From Coriaria nepalensis (taxonomy: Eukaryota; Streptophyta; Magnoliopsida; Cucurbitales; Coriariaceae): 64,000 bases of DNA. Below are positions 31,413 to 42,797 of this stretch, piece by piece. Location: assembly GCA_027186245.1 (NCBI GenBank), contig CP114482.1, forward strand, positions 1,927,001 through 1,991,000, given 5' to 3'. Under the pieces are notes generated by a model. That model made no database searches. It had not been told where the DNA came from and worked only from the letters and a program-made list of their open reading frames with translations. The first letter of the stretch is position 1, and each line of letters begins with the position of its first letter. A program made the position numbers and the translations under genes.

Positions 31413-34400
31413 ATGTCTAGTGGGAAGCTAAATGTTGCTGGTCCTCCTATGTTTGATGGGGAAAATTACCAATTCTGGTCAGCAAAGATGAGCATCTATT
31501 TGAGAGCAAATGGTTTATGGAGTACGGTAGAGAAGGGCTATGAAGAACCAGAAGTAGAACTGGACTATACTGTCCAGCAAATCAAGGATCAAACCATAGC
31601 AGAGGAGAGAAACTATAAAGCCTTGTCAACATTGCATGCATCCATTAGTGACAAGATTTTCTCACGCATCATTGGCATCACAAAAACCAAAGAAGCTTGG
31701 GATGCTTTGAAGGTAGAATTTCAAGGCACAAAGAGAGTCAAAACTATCAGACTTCTCAATCTCAAAAGAGAGTTTGAAAGGCTGAAAATGAATGACACTG
31801 AAACCATCAAGGATTACACCGGCAGATTGATGGAGGTCACAAACCAGATGAAGCTATTGGGGGAATCTGTTACTGATAAAATGTTGGTGGATAAAGTGTT
31901 GGTCAGTGTACCAACCAGATTTGATTCAAAGATTGATGCTATTGAGGAGAGTAAAGACTTAGATACCTTGACCTTGACAGAACTCACAGGCTCTCTTCAA
32001 GCAAATGAACAAAGACATCCAAAGGATAAACAAGAGATCTCAGAAGGAGCTTTTCTAGTCCAAAAGAAAACTTGGAAGAAGAATCAATCCAACAACTCAG
32101 GAGGAGCCTCCAGCTCGGGTAAGAAAAAATATCCAGCTTGCTCTATTTGCAAGAAGAACAACCATGCAGAAAAATACTGCTATTGGAGAGGGAAACCTCA
32201 ATGCACTTTTTGCAAGCTATTTGGCTATATAGAAAAAGATTGCAGAAGGAAAAGAACTCAGAAGACAGCTAAAAACCAACAAGCTAACATAGTTGAGGAT
32301 GAAGCTGAAAGTGAAGAACATCTCTTCATGGCAATTGAAATTGTCAAGAGCAAGTCCAAGCATGAGTGGCTCATTGACAGTGGTTGCACAAACCATATGA
32401 CTCACGATGAGAGTCTATTCAAACAGATTGATACAAGTTTTTCAACTTCCATTATAGTTGGAAATGGAGAATCTGTTAAAGCTCAAGGCAAGGGGATTAT
32501 TTCTGTCAGAACCAGGAAAGGAGCAAAACTCATTTCTGATGTGCTGCTTGTTCCAAATTTGAGTCACAATTTATTAAGTGTAGGGCAGCTAATGAAGAGT
32601 GGATGCATACTGCTCTTTAAAGAAGATCATTGTACTATTTTGGACTCTAAGAAGAATGAAGTTGCTAGAGTTCCAATTATGCACAACAGTTTTGCAGTAA
32701 AATGAGGTCATGAGGCCGTGAGGTGCAGTGCTGATGAATCATGGATATGGCATAGAAGATTTGGTCATTTTGATCTTAAAGCCATTCAAAAACTGAGCTC
32801 TAAAGGAATGGTGGATGATCTACCAACCATTCAACCTTCAAGTCAAGTTTGTGCAAGCTGCCAGCTTGGAAAAATGAAGAGAAAACCTTTTCCGAGAAAT
32901 CAAGCTTATAGAGCAGAAAACAAGCTTGAGTTTATCCACTCAGATGTGTGTGGTCCTTTCAAAGAGGTATCCTTGAATGGAAGTAAATACTTCACTATCT
33001 TCATTGATGATTTTTCCAGATATTGCTGGATTTTCTTCCTCAAAGAAAAATCTGAAGTTTTCAACACTTTTCAAAAGTTCAAAAGGTTCGTGGAAACACA
33101 AAGTGAGAGGAAGTTGAAGATCTTGAGGTCAGATAATGGAGGTGAATATACTTCATCTGAGTTCAAGTCATTCTATGAAGATCAAGGAATCAAGCATCAA
33201 CTCACTACTCCATACACTCCATAGCAGAATGGAGTTTCTGAGAGGAAAAATAGGACCATAATGGAGATGGTCAGAAGTATGATGGTTGAGAAGAAAATTC
33301 CTAGAAGATTTTGGGCTGAGGCAGCAAACACATCAGTCTATCTATTGAACTTGCTTCCTACAAAGGCAATAGAAGGAAAAACTCCTTATGAAGCCTGGAA
33401 CCTGATCAAACCGAGTACATCTCATCTAAGAGTGTTTGGCTCAATTTGCTTCTCTCATATTCCAGAGAGCAAAAGAGACAAGCTTGGTGACAAAGCTGAA
33501 AAGGGAATCTTCATTGGCTATAGCACAGACTCAAAAGCCTACAGAGTCTTCCATCCATCTACCAAGAAGATCTCTGTGTGCAGAGATGTTATTTTTGATG
33601 AACAAAAGGTCTTCAATTGGGAAGAACAAGCCAATGATGAAGACTTAGTAGATTTCCTTGATGAAGATCATAATCTGATCCCTCCTCTGGATTCAGAAAA
33701 TGATGATGATTATGAGCCATTGAAACCGAGGTACAAAAGCTTAGATGAAGTCTATCAGAGGTGCAATATTGCACTAATTGAGCCAAGATGCTATGATGAG
33801 GCTCAAGTTGATTCAAATTGGAAGAAAGTAATGTTGGATGAGCTTGATATGATCAATAAGAATCATACTTGGATTCTTGTTGACAAGCCTAAGAAGAAGA
33901 AGATTATTGGATTGAAATGGATTTTTAAGCTGAAGCTTAATCCTAATGGTTCAATCAATAGATTCAAGGCTCGGCTGGTTGTTAAAGGGTACTCTCAACA
34001 ATATGGAGTAGACTATACTGATACATTCGCCCCTGTGGCAAGGTTGGATACCATAAGGCTTCTAATAGCCTTAGCAGCCAGTAAAGGATGGTTGATACAC
34101 CAACTAGATGTCAAGTCTGCTTTCTTAAATGGGATACTTGAAGAGGAAGTTTATGTTGATCAACCAGAAGGGTTTGAAGTAAAAGGAGAAGAAGGAAAAG
34201 TGTATAAACTGAAGAAGGCCTTATACGGTTTGAAACAAGCTCCAAGAGCTTGGTATAGCAGAATTGACTCTCATCTTTGCAATTCTGAATTCAGGAGGAG
34301 TGAAAGTGATCCAACATTGTACATCAAGCAATCAGGTGAATCGTTCCTTATCATATCCCTTTATGTTGATGATTTACTTATAACTGGTGATATGGTAAGC

Positions 34401-35327
34401 ATGATTAAACAATTCAAGAAGGAAATGCAACTTGAATTTGAAATGTCTGATCTGGGCTTGATGAATTTCTTTTTGGGAATGGAGGTATTCCAACTCTCAA
34501 AAGGGATTTTCATATCTCAAGAGAGATATGCCAAGGGCTTGATTAAGAAGTTCAACATGAACTCAAGCAAAGCTATGACTACTCCTCTAGCAGCAACAGA
34601 GAAGTTTAAAAAAATTGATGGTGCAGAGAGAGTTAATGAAACTCTTTACAGAAGTATGATTGGATGACTGATGTACCTCACAACAACTAGACCTGATATA
34701 ATGCATTCTATCAGCCTATTATCTCGGTTCATGCACTGTCCAAGTCAACTGCATATGGGAGGAGCTAAGAGGGTGCTAAGGTATTTGAATGCTACTGCAA
34801 ATTATGGAATTCTGTATGAAAAAAGTCAAATGATTCTGAAAGGATATGTAGACAGCGATTGGGCTGGCTCTTTAGAAGACTCAAAAAGCACAAGTGGTTT
34901 CTGTTTTTCTCTGGGATTAGGCATATTCTGTTGGAGTTCTAAGAAGCAAGGGATAGTTGCTCAATCTACTGCAGAAGCTGAGTATATTGCAGCTTCTTCA
35001 GCTTGCAATCATGTAATCTGGTTGAGGAAAATCTTATGTGATATAGGGTTTGTCCAATCTTCAGCCACAGTTATTCAATGTGATAGCAAATCAGCTATTG
35101 CTATTGTTGAAAATCCCGTTCACTTTGGACGAACCAAACACATACTAGTCAAGTTTCACTCAATAAGAGAAAGGGTGAAAAATGGAGGAATCATATTGGT
35201 CCATTGCAATTCAGAGAATCAACTTGCTGATGGATTCACAAAGTCATTACCAATTCACAAGTTTGAGTATTTCAGAAGTAAAATGGGGGTCATTAGCAAT
35301 AGCTTCAAGGAGGAGTGTTTGAAGTAA
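31413..35327 (+). pseudogene. Copia gag-pol polyprotein with three in-frame stops
   Basis: All four open segments (31413-32705, 32718-33224, 33261-34667, 34671-35327) share one frame, separated only by TGA at 32703, TAG at 33222 and TGA at 34665. Order: gag with FDGENYQFWSAKM, zinc knuckles CSICKKNNHAEKYC and CTFCKLFGYIEKDC, protease DSGCTNHM, integrase (WHRRFGH, HSDVCGP, RSDNGGEY, QNGVSERKN), reverse transcriptase (YVDDLL) and RNase H (YVDSDWAG, TAEAEYIA). Integrase before RT is the Ty1/copia order. No frameshift was found. A full product would need suppression of three stops, so it is not functional as read, but decay is slight. Confidence 0.92.
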
Positions 35328-35849
35328 GTGAAGCTTCATGCTATTTTTTTTGGCATCAGAGTTGACTTTTTGATTGGTGCATCTTTTGGCGTTGACTCCT
35401 CAACACAAAGTTGGTCCTCAATATTTAGAGCATGTGGAAATTGAAATCAGTTTATTATGTCCATCCAGACTTGCTGGAGTTGATCGTGGTGCAGAAGAAG
35501 AAGCAGAATAGATTATGAAAGTTTTTGGTCAAAAAAACAGTGCAAGTACACTAGTTGTTGGATGTTACTGGTTGTCTGTTTTTTTTGCTTATCTCCCATG
35601 CTTGTGATTGTAAGTGTTAAGAAGATCTTTCCATAAGTTTCATTCCAGTATTTTAAGGGTACTTTAAGTGAATGTCCATTATTGTACTATTTTGATTATT
35701 GTTTGTAGTATTTAAGCAAGTGTTCTTACTTTTCAATATATGTTCTGAAATTTCCAGAAAAATAGAACTCTTTCCTCTGTGATTTCCTTGAATTTGAACA
35801 TTGTTATTCATCGTGCACTTGACTAGCAAAGTTCTTACAAATTCTAACA
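35316..35849 (+). repeat. 3' LTR of young copia element
   Basis: Same length as the 5' copy with about 10 substitutions. The polyprotein stop codon (35325-35327) lies inside its first bases. Confidence 0.95.
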
Positions 35850-35899
35850 CTTTCGACCTTCTTCTACAACTTTGTTTCTTCTTTCACTTCCACTCATCA

Positions 35900-38805
35900 A
35901 TGTCGACACGAAACACCTCCACTAACACTACCACAACCACACTCTCCACCAATTCAATCCGATCCATATCTCAGTCAGTTACCCGCCATTGAAACCACAA
36001 GTCTATTATACATCCATCCCTCCGATACACCAGGTCTCACACTTATCTCACAATCATTACAAGGAAACTCAAACTATAGATTATGGAGCAGAGCTATGAA
36101 ACTAGCACTCCTATCCAAAACTAAATTGGGCTTCGTCACTGGTTAATTCCAGAAACCTGATCCGTCATCTCCATAATTGACTCCATGGGAGAGATGCAAC
36201 GCAATGCACTGTTCTTGGATGTTTAACTCGATTTCCATAGAACTTTCCAATGAGGTCGTCTTCGCTTCTAATGCCAGATTTCCACGGGAGGATTTGAAGG
36301 AGCTTTTTGACAAAGTGAATGGCTCACGTATATACTCTCTGTAGAAGAAAATTGCAACTCTCTCTCTCTCAAGGTAACTCATCCATTGCCTCCTCTTACA
36401 CTAAAATTAAAATGCTATGGAATGAATATTCCACTTTAATCTGTGCCTATGCAAGTGCAGCTAGCTATGCCAAGATAAAACAACACCATAAACTCATCCA
36501 GTTTCTTATGGGCCTCAATGAGAGCTATGGTGCTACAAGAAACCAGATATTGCTCATGGATCCACTTCCCACGGCGAACAAGGCTTTTTACATGATCAAT
36601 GAAGAGAGAGGAAACCGTGGTATAGCAGCTATCGATGTTATGGCTACAAGTGAAAGCATTGCTCTCTAAAACAACAATTCATCCAACAATTTCAAGAAAA
36701 TAAACTAGAATGGAGGGAAACGAGTGGAATGTGATAACTGCCATATCGTTGGCCACAAGAGGGAGAATTGCTACACGCTGGTAGGTTATCCACCAAGTCA
36801 CAGTTACTACAAACCAAAGCAACATAAACAGCAACCTGCAAATGAAAAAAATGTCACTACACAATCTCAACAAACACCACAACCTCCTCAATTAATTCAG
36901 GAGCAATATGAACAGATTCTGAAGCTTTTTGGCATTCTGGATTCAGATCGGACCTCCACCACTCAAACAACAAATGTTGTAGGTATCCACACTAGCTTAC
37001 TGAGTTCTTCTTTATTTCCCAGTTGGATCATCAATACAGGTGCAAATATTCCTTTGCATATAACAACTGCTACCTTTTCTTTACATCATCCTCTAACCCC
37101 CGCAGATAACATTGCTTCTAATCCTTCTGTCCAAACCAGAAAGTCTTCAAGACTTGCTAAACCCACCATCTGGTCAAAGGACTATCATTTTCCTACCATT
37201 AAACATTCCTTCGCAAATAATGCAATCTGTTATCCTATGTTTAATGTCCTTTCATACGCCAACCTATCTCAGCAACACCAGTGCCTTCTTTCTTCCATAT
37301 TTGACATTGTAGAACCATCTCCTTACTCCCAAGCAATCGAAGATGCCCGTTGGGTTGAGGCAATGAATACTGAACTTAATGCATTGGAATCAAACAATAC
37401 ATGGCAACTCGTTCATCTTCCACCAGGAAAGAAAACAATCGGTTGCAAGTGGGTTATAAGGTGAAACTTAAATCAGATGGGACAGTGGAGAGATTCAAAG
37501 TTGGGCTCGTGGAAAAGGGTTACAACTAAAAGGAGGTCATTGACTACAATGATACCTTCAGTCCAGTTGCCAAAATGGTCACTGATAGCTCTTGCTTATA
37601 TTAGAAACTGGCCACTCTATCAAATGGATTGTCTTCAACGCTTTTTTGCAAGCGGACTTGCATGAAGAGGTCTACATGTCTCTTCCATAAGGCTATGGGA
37701 ACAAAAGTGACTCAAGAGTCTGCAAACTAATAAAATCTCTATATGGAATTCCAAGTATACTATGGTTTTAATTTAAGGTGGCTTTTACCAATCCAAGAAT
37801 AATCATTCAGTCTTCACCAAATCTACCAGTGATTCCTTTGCTGTCTCATCCTCATCTACGTGGATTATATCTTAATTACTGGTTCAAATGCATAAGCCAT
37901 CACTAACACCAAATGTTTTCTTAACTCAAGGATTCATATGAAAGACCTTGGCACCCTCAAGTATTTTCTCGGCTTGGAAATAGCGCGCAACTCATCTGGC
38001 ATCATTATCTCCCAGAGAAAGTATGCTCTTGAGGTACTTGTAGAAGCTGGTCTCACTGGTTCAATGCCCTCTATTGTCCTTATGGATCAAAATGCTAAAT
38101 TGACGTCAGTTGAATTTGATGAACTCACAGGTCACAAAGATGATCCACCCTTACCTGATCCTTTCACTTACCCGAGATGATCGGTCGTCTCATCTACTTA
38201 ACTTTGACCAGACCCGACCTCAGCTTCTCAGTCCAACTTCTAAGTCGGCACATGCATTCTCCCAAACACTCACATCTTGATGCGGCTTACAAAATGCTTC
38301 GTTATGTAAAAAAATATCCTGGCCAAGAACTCTTCTTCAGCGCCACCAACTCACTCTCTCTTCAGACTGGGCATCGTGTCCTATTACAGGTAGGTCTGTC
38401 ACAGGGTACTGTATTAAGCTCAGTGACTCATTTATATCTTGGCAAACGAAGAAACAAAACACCATCTCCCGCTCCTCAGCTGAGGCTGAGTACCGAGCAA
38501 TGGCGTCCACAACTTGCGAAATAATTTGGCGGTTGAATCTGTTTCACGATCTCCACGTTCACAACCTTCAACCGGTGCATCTGTTTTGTGATAGCATGGC
38601 GGCAGCCAAAATAACAGCTAATTCCATCTTTCATGAGAGTACGAAGCACATAGATTCGGACTGCCATATTGTTCACGAGAAGCTCCAACAAGGTGTTATT
38701 TCTCCTACGTACATTCTGACGAATGAGCAGCCTGCTGACCTCTTTACAAAGGCTTTTTCCAAGGAAGCAACACAATCATTTGCTCTCAAAATTGGGGGTT
38801 CTTGA
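35900..38805 (+). pseudogene. Remnant gag-pol of the older copia element
   Basis: Fragments in several frames: a Thr/Ser-rich start at 35900, gag (36319-36669, with FLMGLNESYGATRNQILL), a zinc knuckle CDNCHIVGHKRENC (about 36727), reverse transcriptase beginning DARWVEAMNTELNALE (about 37340) with frameshifts through 38180, and RNase H ending [20 protein letters not shown] to [10 protein letters not shown] (38575-38760). Most of protease and the whole integrase are missing: sequence jumps from WIINTGAN to RT-proximal text. Clearly dead. Confidence 0.85.
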
Positions 38806-39204
38806 TATTTTTCACCTTCCAACTTGAGGTGTCCCTTTACACGTGTGCATGTAGTTGCATGCAGTTAATAGATTACTATTAGCTCTCACGCAAATGTATA
38901 TTTAACTCCTGTAATCAGTTGTAAAAGAGTTAGATTTGAATGAAAGATTTTTCTACGCATTAACCATTTGACAGAGCTCATTGATAGTGATAGGCCTTTC
39001 GAACAATTATAGAAGATGGAATGATAGGGAACTCTTAATAAGTGGATGAGGAGGGAAGGAAAATTTCGATTTCTTTATCTGTGTTTTGGATGTTTTCATA
39101 AGATAGGGAAGTGAAAATTTTTTCTCAGTGTTTGGATGTTTTATAATGCTTTCACTAAAGAAGAGAAAGATTGCATTGCAATTATACCTTCTAATAATAG
39201 GAGA

Positions 39205-39560
39205 GTTGCTTTCAAAAGATGGGCCTCTGATGAATAAGTGGAAATTTTACCTTATCACTATGGCAATGTCATTTTTATGCTCGGTCACAACCTAATGATC
39301 CATATAAATCAATTATTCAAACATTCTGTTGACTTTTGAGGCTATATTTCTAAGTGTGCGGCTAAATCCTTAAGTGGTATGGAGTCAAATGCTCGAAAAT
39401 TCATTTCTAATAGATAATGCTATGAAGAAATTAGATACGCTAGTTCTAATTATTACTCTACTTAGATCATTGGCTAAATCAAAATTTTGTAATAGATTAG
39501 GGCATCCCATTAGTAAGCCAACCTGGACGGATTCATCAGATTTTTATAATATAATAGAAT
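39205..39560 (+). other. matK: Nuclear insertion of plastid matK (NUPT), decayed
   Basis: Across small frame changes the translation gives [62 protein letters not shown] and TDSSDF, which follows the middle part of the plastid-encoded maturase MatK in order. Stops and indels interrupt it (for example around 39270-39370). A plastid gene segment of about 350 bp inside nuclear retrotransposon territory is best read as an old plastid-to-nucleus DNA transfer. MatK normally helps splice group II introns in plastids; this copy has no start and no full frame and does nothing of the kind. Confidence 0.85.
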
Positions 39561-41005
39561 TAAGTTAGATAATATTATTAAGAAATGTTCGATTAATCTC
39601 TCTCTTATTCACTTTCTTTTACAAATTCAGCCACTATTAATAGAAATAATGGTAGGAAACATCTCCTAAATACAATTTTTCTTCTAAAGAAATTTGAATT
39701 TCATGGTACATTCCAGTATTCAACATCGATACCTAAATCCCAAGCAATTGATGAATATTTATAGCTATTATCTTGACATCAAAGAAGAATTAGACCTTTC
39801 TGTTCCTATAAACAAAATTGTTTCATTATTAAAAAAGAATCGGAAATTTTTTGTTGCTTTCCTAATGTTTCCTCGCGTTTTCAATAAAACCTTATCGTAA
39901 AACAAATTAACTTGAATTTGGGACAACTATTCTAATAGATAAGCTGATGTTAATAGCAGGTCTAATTCTAATATTTTATTATTATTAATAAATAACACGA
40001 AATATTGATGATTAATTTTATTATATATAAAACTTAATTTTATTATTATATAAAAATATAAATTTCAATCTTAAAATTAATTAATACTAAACCTCCAAAG
40101 AAGTGGCGACAAACTTCCAAACGAATTGCATGAATTCGTCTTCTGAAATTTATCTATTTTCATTAAACAACTAAACCTCTTAGCTATAAGAAGCTTTGAT
40201 AGAGTTTTCTTCCATGCATGATAAACCAATACACATCATTTTTTCATAACGTAGAGATCCATCCAGAGCTAAATTAGAAAATTTTGGAAAGTAGGATTTT
40301 GAATTATCAAATTTAGAATTAGTGTTTACAGAAATTTATTTTCATCTCAAAATTAATTAATTAAATAGATTTTTCTATTATTATTGAATGGGGAAAGAAA
40401 TGGCGTATGAGAAATAATGAGTCTGATGATAAAAAGACTAATCTAATGCAAGTAATCTTCCCTTCTCGTGTCCGATCCACATTTCAACATTTCCAACTAG
40501 TCTGTCTTCGATTCATGAAGTAGAAAGAGGTTAAGAGAGACCCGTAATCTAACATATTGCGAGAATTAGATCTGAGCACTTTCTTCTAAGATTTTTCTTT
40601 TTAAAATTAATTGGTAATAAGAGAAGTTAGTTAATCTTTTTTATTTACTAGTTTTTCAAGAGTTCAATTTCAGATATAAGAAATAATATTCTCAATAGTC
40701 TACAACCTGAGACCAACACCGCCAACTAAACTTTTGTTTGTACAAATGAGATATTTTTGTATGTATATAATATATGGTCACATAATATATCATAATTCAT
40801 TACAATTACTATAAATATTATTTTCATATATCACATCACTCAAATAACCGCATATCATATACAAAAAAAAAAAAAAATTGAAGTGAATTACCCTAGTCTT
40901 ATTATCTTTGCTAATCCCTAGTCTGAAATCATCCGGTAATGACATAGATGTCTACATGAGATGGCTAATTGATGAATGAAACAACTATGAGACCAAGGGA
41001 CTGTC
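39561..41005. other. AT-rich tract, unrecognised
   Basis: A 68-codon plus frame at 39694-39900 contains NKIVSLLKKNRKFFVAFLMF but could not be placed in a family. The rest is simple AT-rich sequence. No gene or repeat family was supported. Confidence 0.4.
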
Positions 41006-41470
41006 ACATACAATGTTTATCACAAGGAAAGATTCACATTACGTGCTGCAGTAATGTGGACCATCAATGATTTCCTAACTTATGCAATCCTATTCGGATG
41101 GAGTACAAGAAGGAAACTTGCATGTCCACAGTGTAATAGAGGTAGTGGCACACTTTGGTTATCAAATAGTCACAAACGGTGCAACATATCGTCGCTGGTT
41201 GCCATCGAACCACGCTTAGCAAAATGATGAATCAAGATTTCATATTAAACAACTGGGTCATAGAGACCTACCACGGACAGTTAGCACAATGAAAATTAAG
41301 AATCCTTTTAGAAAGGATCCAACGAAAACAAAACATGTTCATTGTGAAGGTGATAAAAATTGGACCAAATATAGTGTCTTCTTTGAATTGCCATACTGGG
41401 AAATAATATTGGTTAGACACATTGAGAAGAATATAGTAGATAGTATTCTTCATACTCTTATTATAACGTC
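41006..41470 (+). pseudogene. CACTA (En/Spm) TNP2-type transposase fragment
   Basis: Reading from 41006, one frame gives TYNVYHKERFTLRAAVMWTI, NDFLTYAILFGWSTRRKLACPQC and SNSHKR. After a frameshift near 41180 come RRWLPSNHA, a stop, QNDESRFH and then (41289-41470) RKDPTKTK to SVFFELPYWEIILVRHIEKNIVD. These match the WTINDFPAY, GWST...ACPxC and FFELPYW...LRHNxDVMHIEKNV landmarks of TNP2-like CACTA transposases. Stops and shifts make it non-functional. CACTA ends were not found. Confidence 0.8.
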
Positions 41471-42075
41471 CGCCCTCTTAACCATTTAGTTTATTGAAAT
41501 AATTTAAAAAAATAAACATAACTAAGTAGATGCATTATTTATTAATTAACTTTAATATTTATTAATAAATATATAGAATAACTTGAACTTTATTAAAATA
41601 CTGAAATATGATTGAAATATATTCCTAAGAATTAAAACTCATAAAATTATGTTATATAACTTTCTTTTTGTTTATTAAACATCGTTATGTAAGTGTTTCA
41701 AAACTTATATATATATAAGTTATACTTCTCTAAAACATTTGTAACATTTATTTTAAAACTTTCGTCTCTCCGTAGGTCGTGTCTATATATGCATCTCATG
41801 AGACAAATCCAGTTCATTCATCAGATCATGTGGCTATAGATTTACCTTTATATTTTCTTACAACACAAGGAAAATTATTATGAGCTAGAAGCTTAGTAAG
41901 TATAGGATCATAATCACATGCGCAGAATAATTAATATTTATATCAACAAACGACTTAACAATCTATTCTAAATGCAACTATGTAACTAGCATGCTTTTCT
42001 TATCTTTTTTTACTATATACTTCTACTTGGAGTTTAGAGGATACTACCACCGGCATATCTTTATTTGCTATGTCA

Positions 42076-42210
42076 GTGATCTCTCTCGTGAGATGCGACC
42101 AGACAAGGTTAATGATCACTCTCGTGAGATGCGAGCTGGCAATATTAGCGATCTCTCTCATGGGATCCGACCTAACGAAGTTAGCGATCTCTCTTATAGG
42201 ATCAAAGTTA
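42076..42210 (+). repeat. 36-bp tandem repeat, three and a half copies
   Basis: Units start at 42076, 42112, 42148 and 42184 (partial), each near GTGATCTCTCTCGTGAGATG plus 16 variable bases. The period is 12 codons and one frame stays open through all copies (SDLSREMRPDKV-like 12-mers). No gene could be assigned to this frame. Confidence 0.75.
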
Positions 42211-42320
42211 ACTAACTATCTCTTAGCTCAACGAGCTCTCTAATGGAATCCGCCCTAATCTGCATTGTAATATTATGCTCAATGTCATGTTTATGTATTA
42301 CACTTATAGTTGCTGAGGGG

Positions 42321-42576
42321 TAATGTAAGGTATTTATTGTTTCGTTTTATTTGATGTTTCGACTAGAGATTTTAGTCTTGACACATGACATGATTTAGTT
42401 TCTAAAAGTTGCCACATGTCAGCCTAAAGAAGACTTAAGTACAACTTTTAATATATGATGATGATATAGAAACACCCACAATTTATATAAATTAAGATTA
42501 ACACCCCAAACTTTTTCAAGACTAAAATCAGTAGTCGAAACCTCAAATAAAACGAAACAATAAATACCTTACATTA
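42321..42576. repeat. Inverted repeat, two 61-bp arms, 134-bp loop
   Basis: 42321-42381 and the reverse complement of 42516-42576 share TAATGTAAGGTATTTATTGT, TTCGTTTTATTTGA and TTTAGTCTTGA with only a few mismatches. Transcribed, it would fold into one long hairpin. It lies about 220 bp downstream of the desaturase stop codon. Confidence 0.75.
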
Positions 42577-42797
42577 TATTTACGAAGCATGACTCGTCAT
42601 ACAATATAAGCATACAAGAAAAGGAGTGCTTAACCTCTTTAATTGCCATTTATTAAGGGAAAAACCACATAACACATTATTGTCACATAAATATAATTAA
42701 GCCAATTAAAATAAAAATAACCCACTTATATATTTGACCTCAATATTCATTTTGAAGTCTTATTTACATATTAAGACCATATATCATTTATAGGCTT

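Larger units (their letters stand above)
30779..35849 (+). mobile_element. Nearly intact Ty1/copia retrotransposon (5,071 bp)
   Basis: Two 534-bp LTRs (30779-31312, 35316-35849) with TG...CA ends are flanked by a perfect CTTTC target duplication (30774-30778 and 35850-35854). The primer site TGGTATCAGAGC follows the 5' LTR at 31313-31324 and the purine tract CAAGGAGGAG precedes the 3' LTR. By eye the LTRs differ at about 10 positions (near 1.9%), so insertion was fairly recent. The gag-pol frame runs the whole interior with only three nonsense codons. Confidence 0.95.
30604..38973 (+). mobile_element. Old degenerate Ty1/copia element hosting a younger insertion
   Basis: The 5' LTR remnant (30604-30676, TGCCCTTACACGTGTGC to CCACTTGACA) is followed at once by TGGTATCAGAGC, a primer-binding site for initiator tRNA-Met (30677-30688). 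The 3' LTR (38830-38973, TGTCCCTTTACACGTGTGC to CCATTTGACA) matches it but is twice as long, so the 5' copy has internal deletions. Between them lie broken copia genes. A complete younger copia element occupies 30779-35849 in the leader: the sequence CTTCTGCAACTCTGTTTCTTCTTTC before it resumes as GACCTTCTTC after it. Confidence 0.8.
41471..42797. other. Spacer with a 36-bp array and an inverted repeat
   Basis: It contains the two small repeat structures listed separately and AT-rich filler, and ends in the desaturase 3' UTR. Confidence 0.5.

Noticed and set aside
39694..39900. 68-codon frame with SLLKKNRKFF, considered as a PORR-type RNA-binding fragment
   Set aside because: Too short and too weak; only a loose resemblance.
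42076..42210. CRISPR-like array
   Set aside because: Head-to-tail 36-bp units without unique spacers in a plant nuclear region; an ordinary minisatellite.
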